NCBI GenBank assembly: GCA_018398765.1
Contig: JAHBMJ010003394.1
Location: 27,392-86,650, forward strand
From: Chromera velia
Lineage: Eukaryota; Sar; Chromeraceae
Direction: 5' to 3'
DNA length: 59,259 nt
Made by a program: the position numbers and the translations under genes. Below the pieces are notes generated by a model that was not told the DNA's origin, ran no database searches, and saw nothing but the letters and a program-made list of their open reading frames with translations. This document shows positions 59,036-59,259 of the stretch, in pieces (within the stretch, counting starts at the first letter, position 1; each line of letters starts with the position of its first letter).

Positions 59036-59259
59036 CCTGCAAGCATGTGGAGATAGATGCGTGGTGGGAGGAAGTTGAGAGAGAGAGAGGGGTGTATGAA
59101 TGAAGTAGAGGCAGATTCAGGGGAGAGACGGAGAAGAGGGCGCGATTTTGTGTGCATGGTGGTGTTTTCTCAGTCGTGTTGGAAGGGAGCAAGGGGACTG
59201 GCAGGATGGCTGCCAAGACGTTGGGCGACTGCTGTCTCTCATCTCTCCCCCCCCCCCCC
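59036..59259. other. 3' flank of the cyclase, ends in a C run
   Basis: Contains a short GAGA run (59079-59090), no gene, and a terminal run of about ten C where the window stops. Confidence 0.6.

Overview
The window is nuclear DNA of a eukaryote. Genes carry many short GT-AG introns, introns are full of simple repeats, and gene islands are separated by AT-rich, transposon-filled stretches. The long microsatellite-rich introns, the algal-type sterol cyclase and the Ty1/copia elements suggest a chromerid or related alveolate alga (Chromera velia is my best guess, from general recollection of its genome style only). No RNA gene could be identified with confidence.

Layout. 1-5610 (+): 3' part of a terminal nucleotidyltransferase (poly(A) polymerase / TUTase-like) gene in eight visible exons. 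8181-10403 (+): two-exon gene of unknown function, with a 1.1-kb purine-rich intron. 11632-13976 (+): three-exon gene for a probable secreted protein. 14682-25935: a nest of mobile elements. A non-autonomous hAT-like element with 8-bp target duplications contains a 7.7-kb Ty1/copia fossil and, near its right end, a 1.24-kb terminal-inverted-repeat element. 27001-28662 (-): unknown ORF with five 144-bp coding repeats. 29194-30730: a 312-bp imperfect palindrome followed by an AT-rich satellite built of alternating 54-bp monomers (108-bp higher-order unit). 30.8-32.0 kb: possible LINE debris. 32630-42202 (-): oxysterol-binding-protein-related gene (PH domain plus sterol-binding domain). 42894-48347 (+): secreted type-B carboxylesterase in 11 exons that splice in one consistent frame. 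49622-51896: a second, uninterrupted copy of the hAT-like element with a perfect 8-bp duplication. 52-54 kb: non-coding tract of uncertain origin. 54062-55624 (-): intronless gene combining an FHA-like region with a thymidylate-synthase-fold domain. 56312-59035 (+): intronless oxidosqualene cyclase.

The most interesting gene is the thymidylate-synthase-like one. It keeps the catalytic Cys and most nucleotide-binding residues, but has Asp where thymidylate synthase has its uracil-selecting Asn. Established work links that exchange to dCMP-type activity (T4 dCMP hydroxymethylase; the engineered Asn-to-Asp enzyme of L. casei). Two genes touch sterols: the cyclase would make the sterol skeleton and the OSBP-related protein would move or sense sterols or phosphoinositides. 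The cyclase has an unusual set of residues at the positions that separate cycloartenol from lanosterol synthases. Exon boundaries were set by hand from splice signals and reading phase and have not been checked against transcripts.
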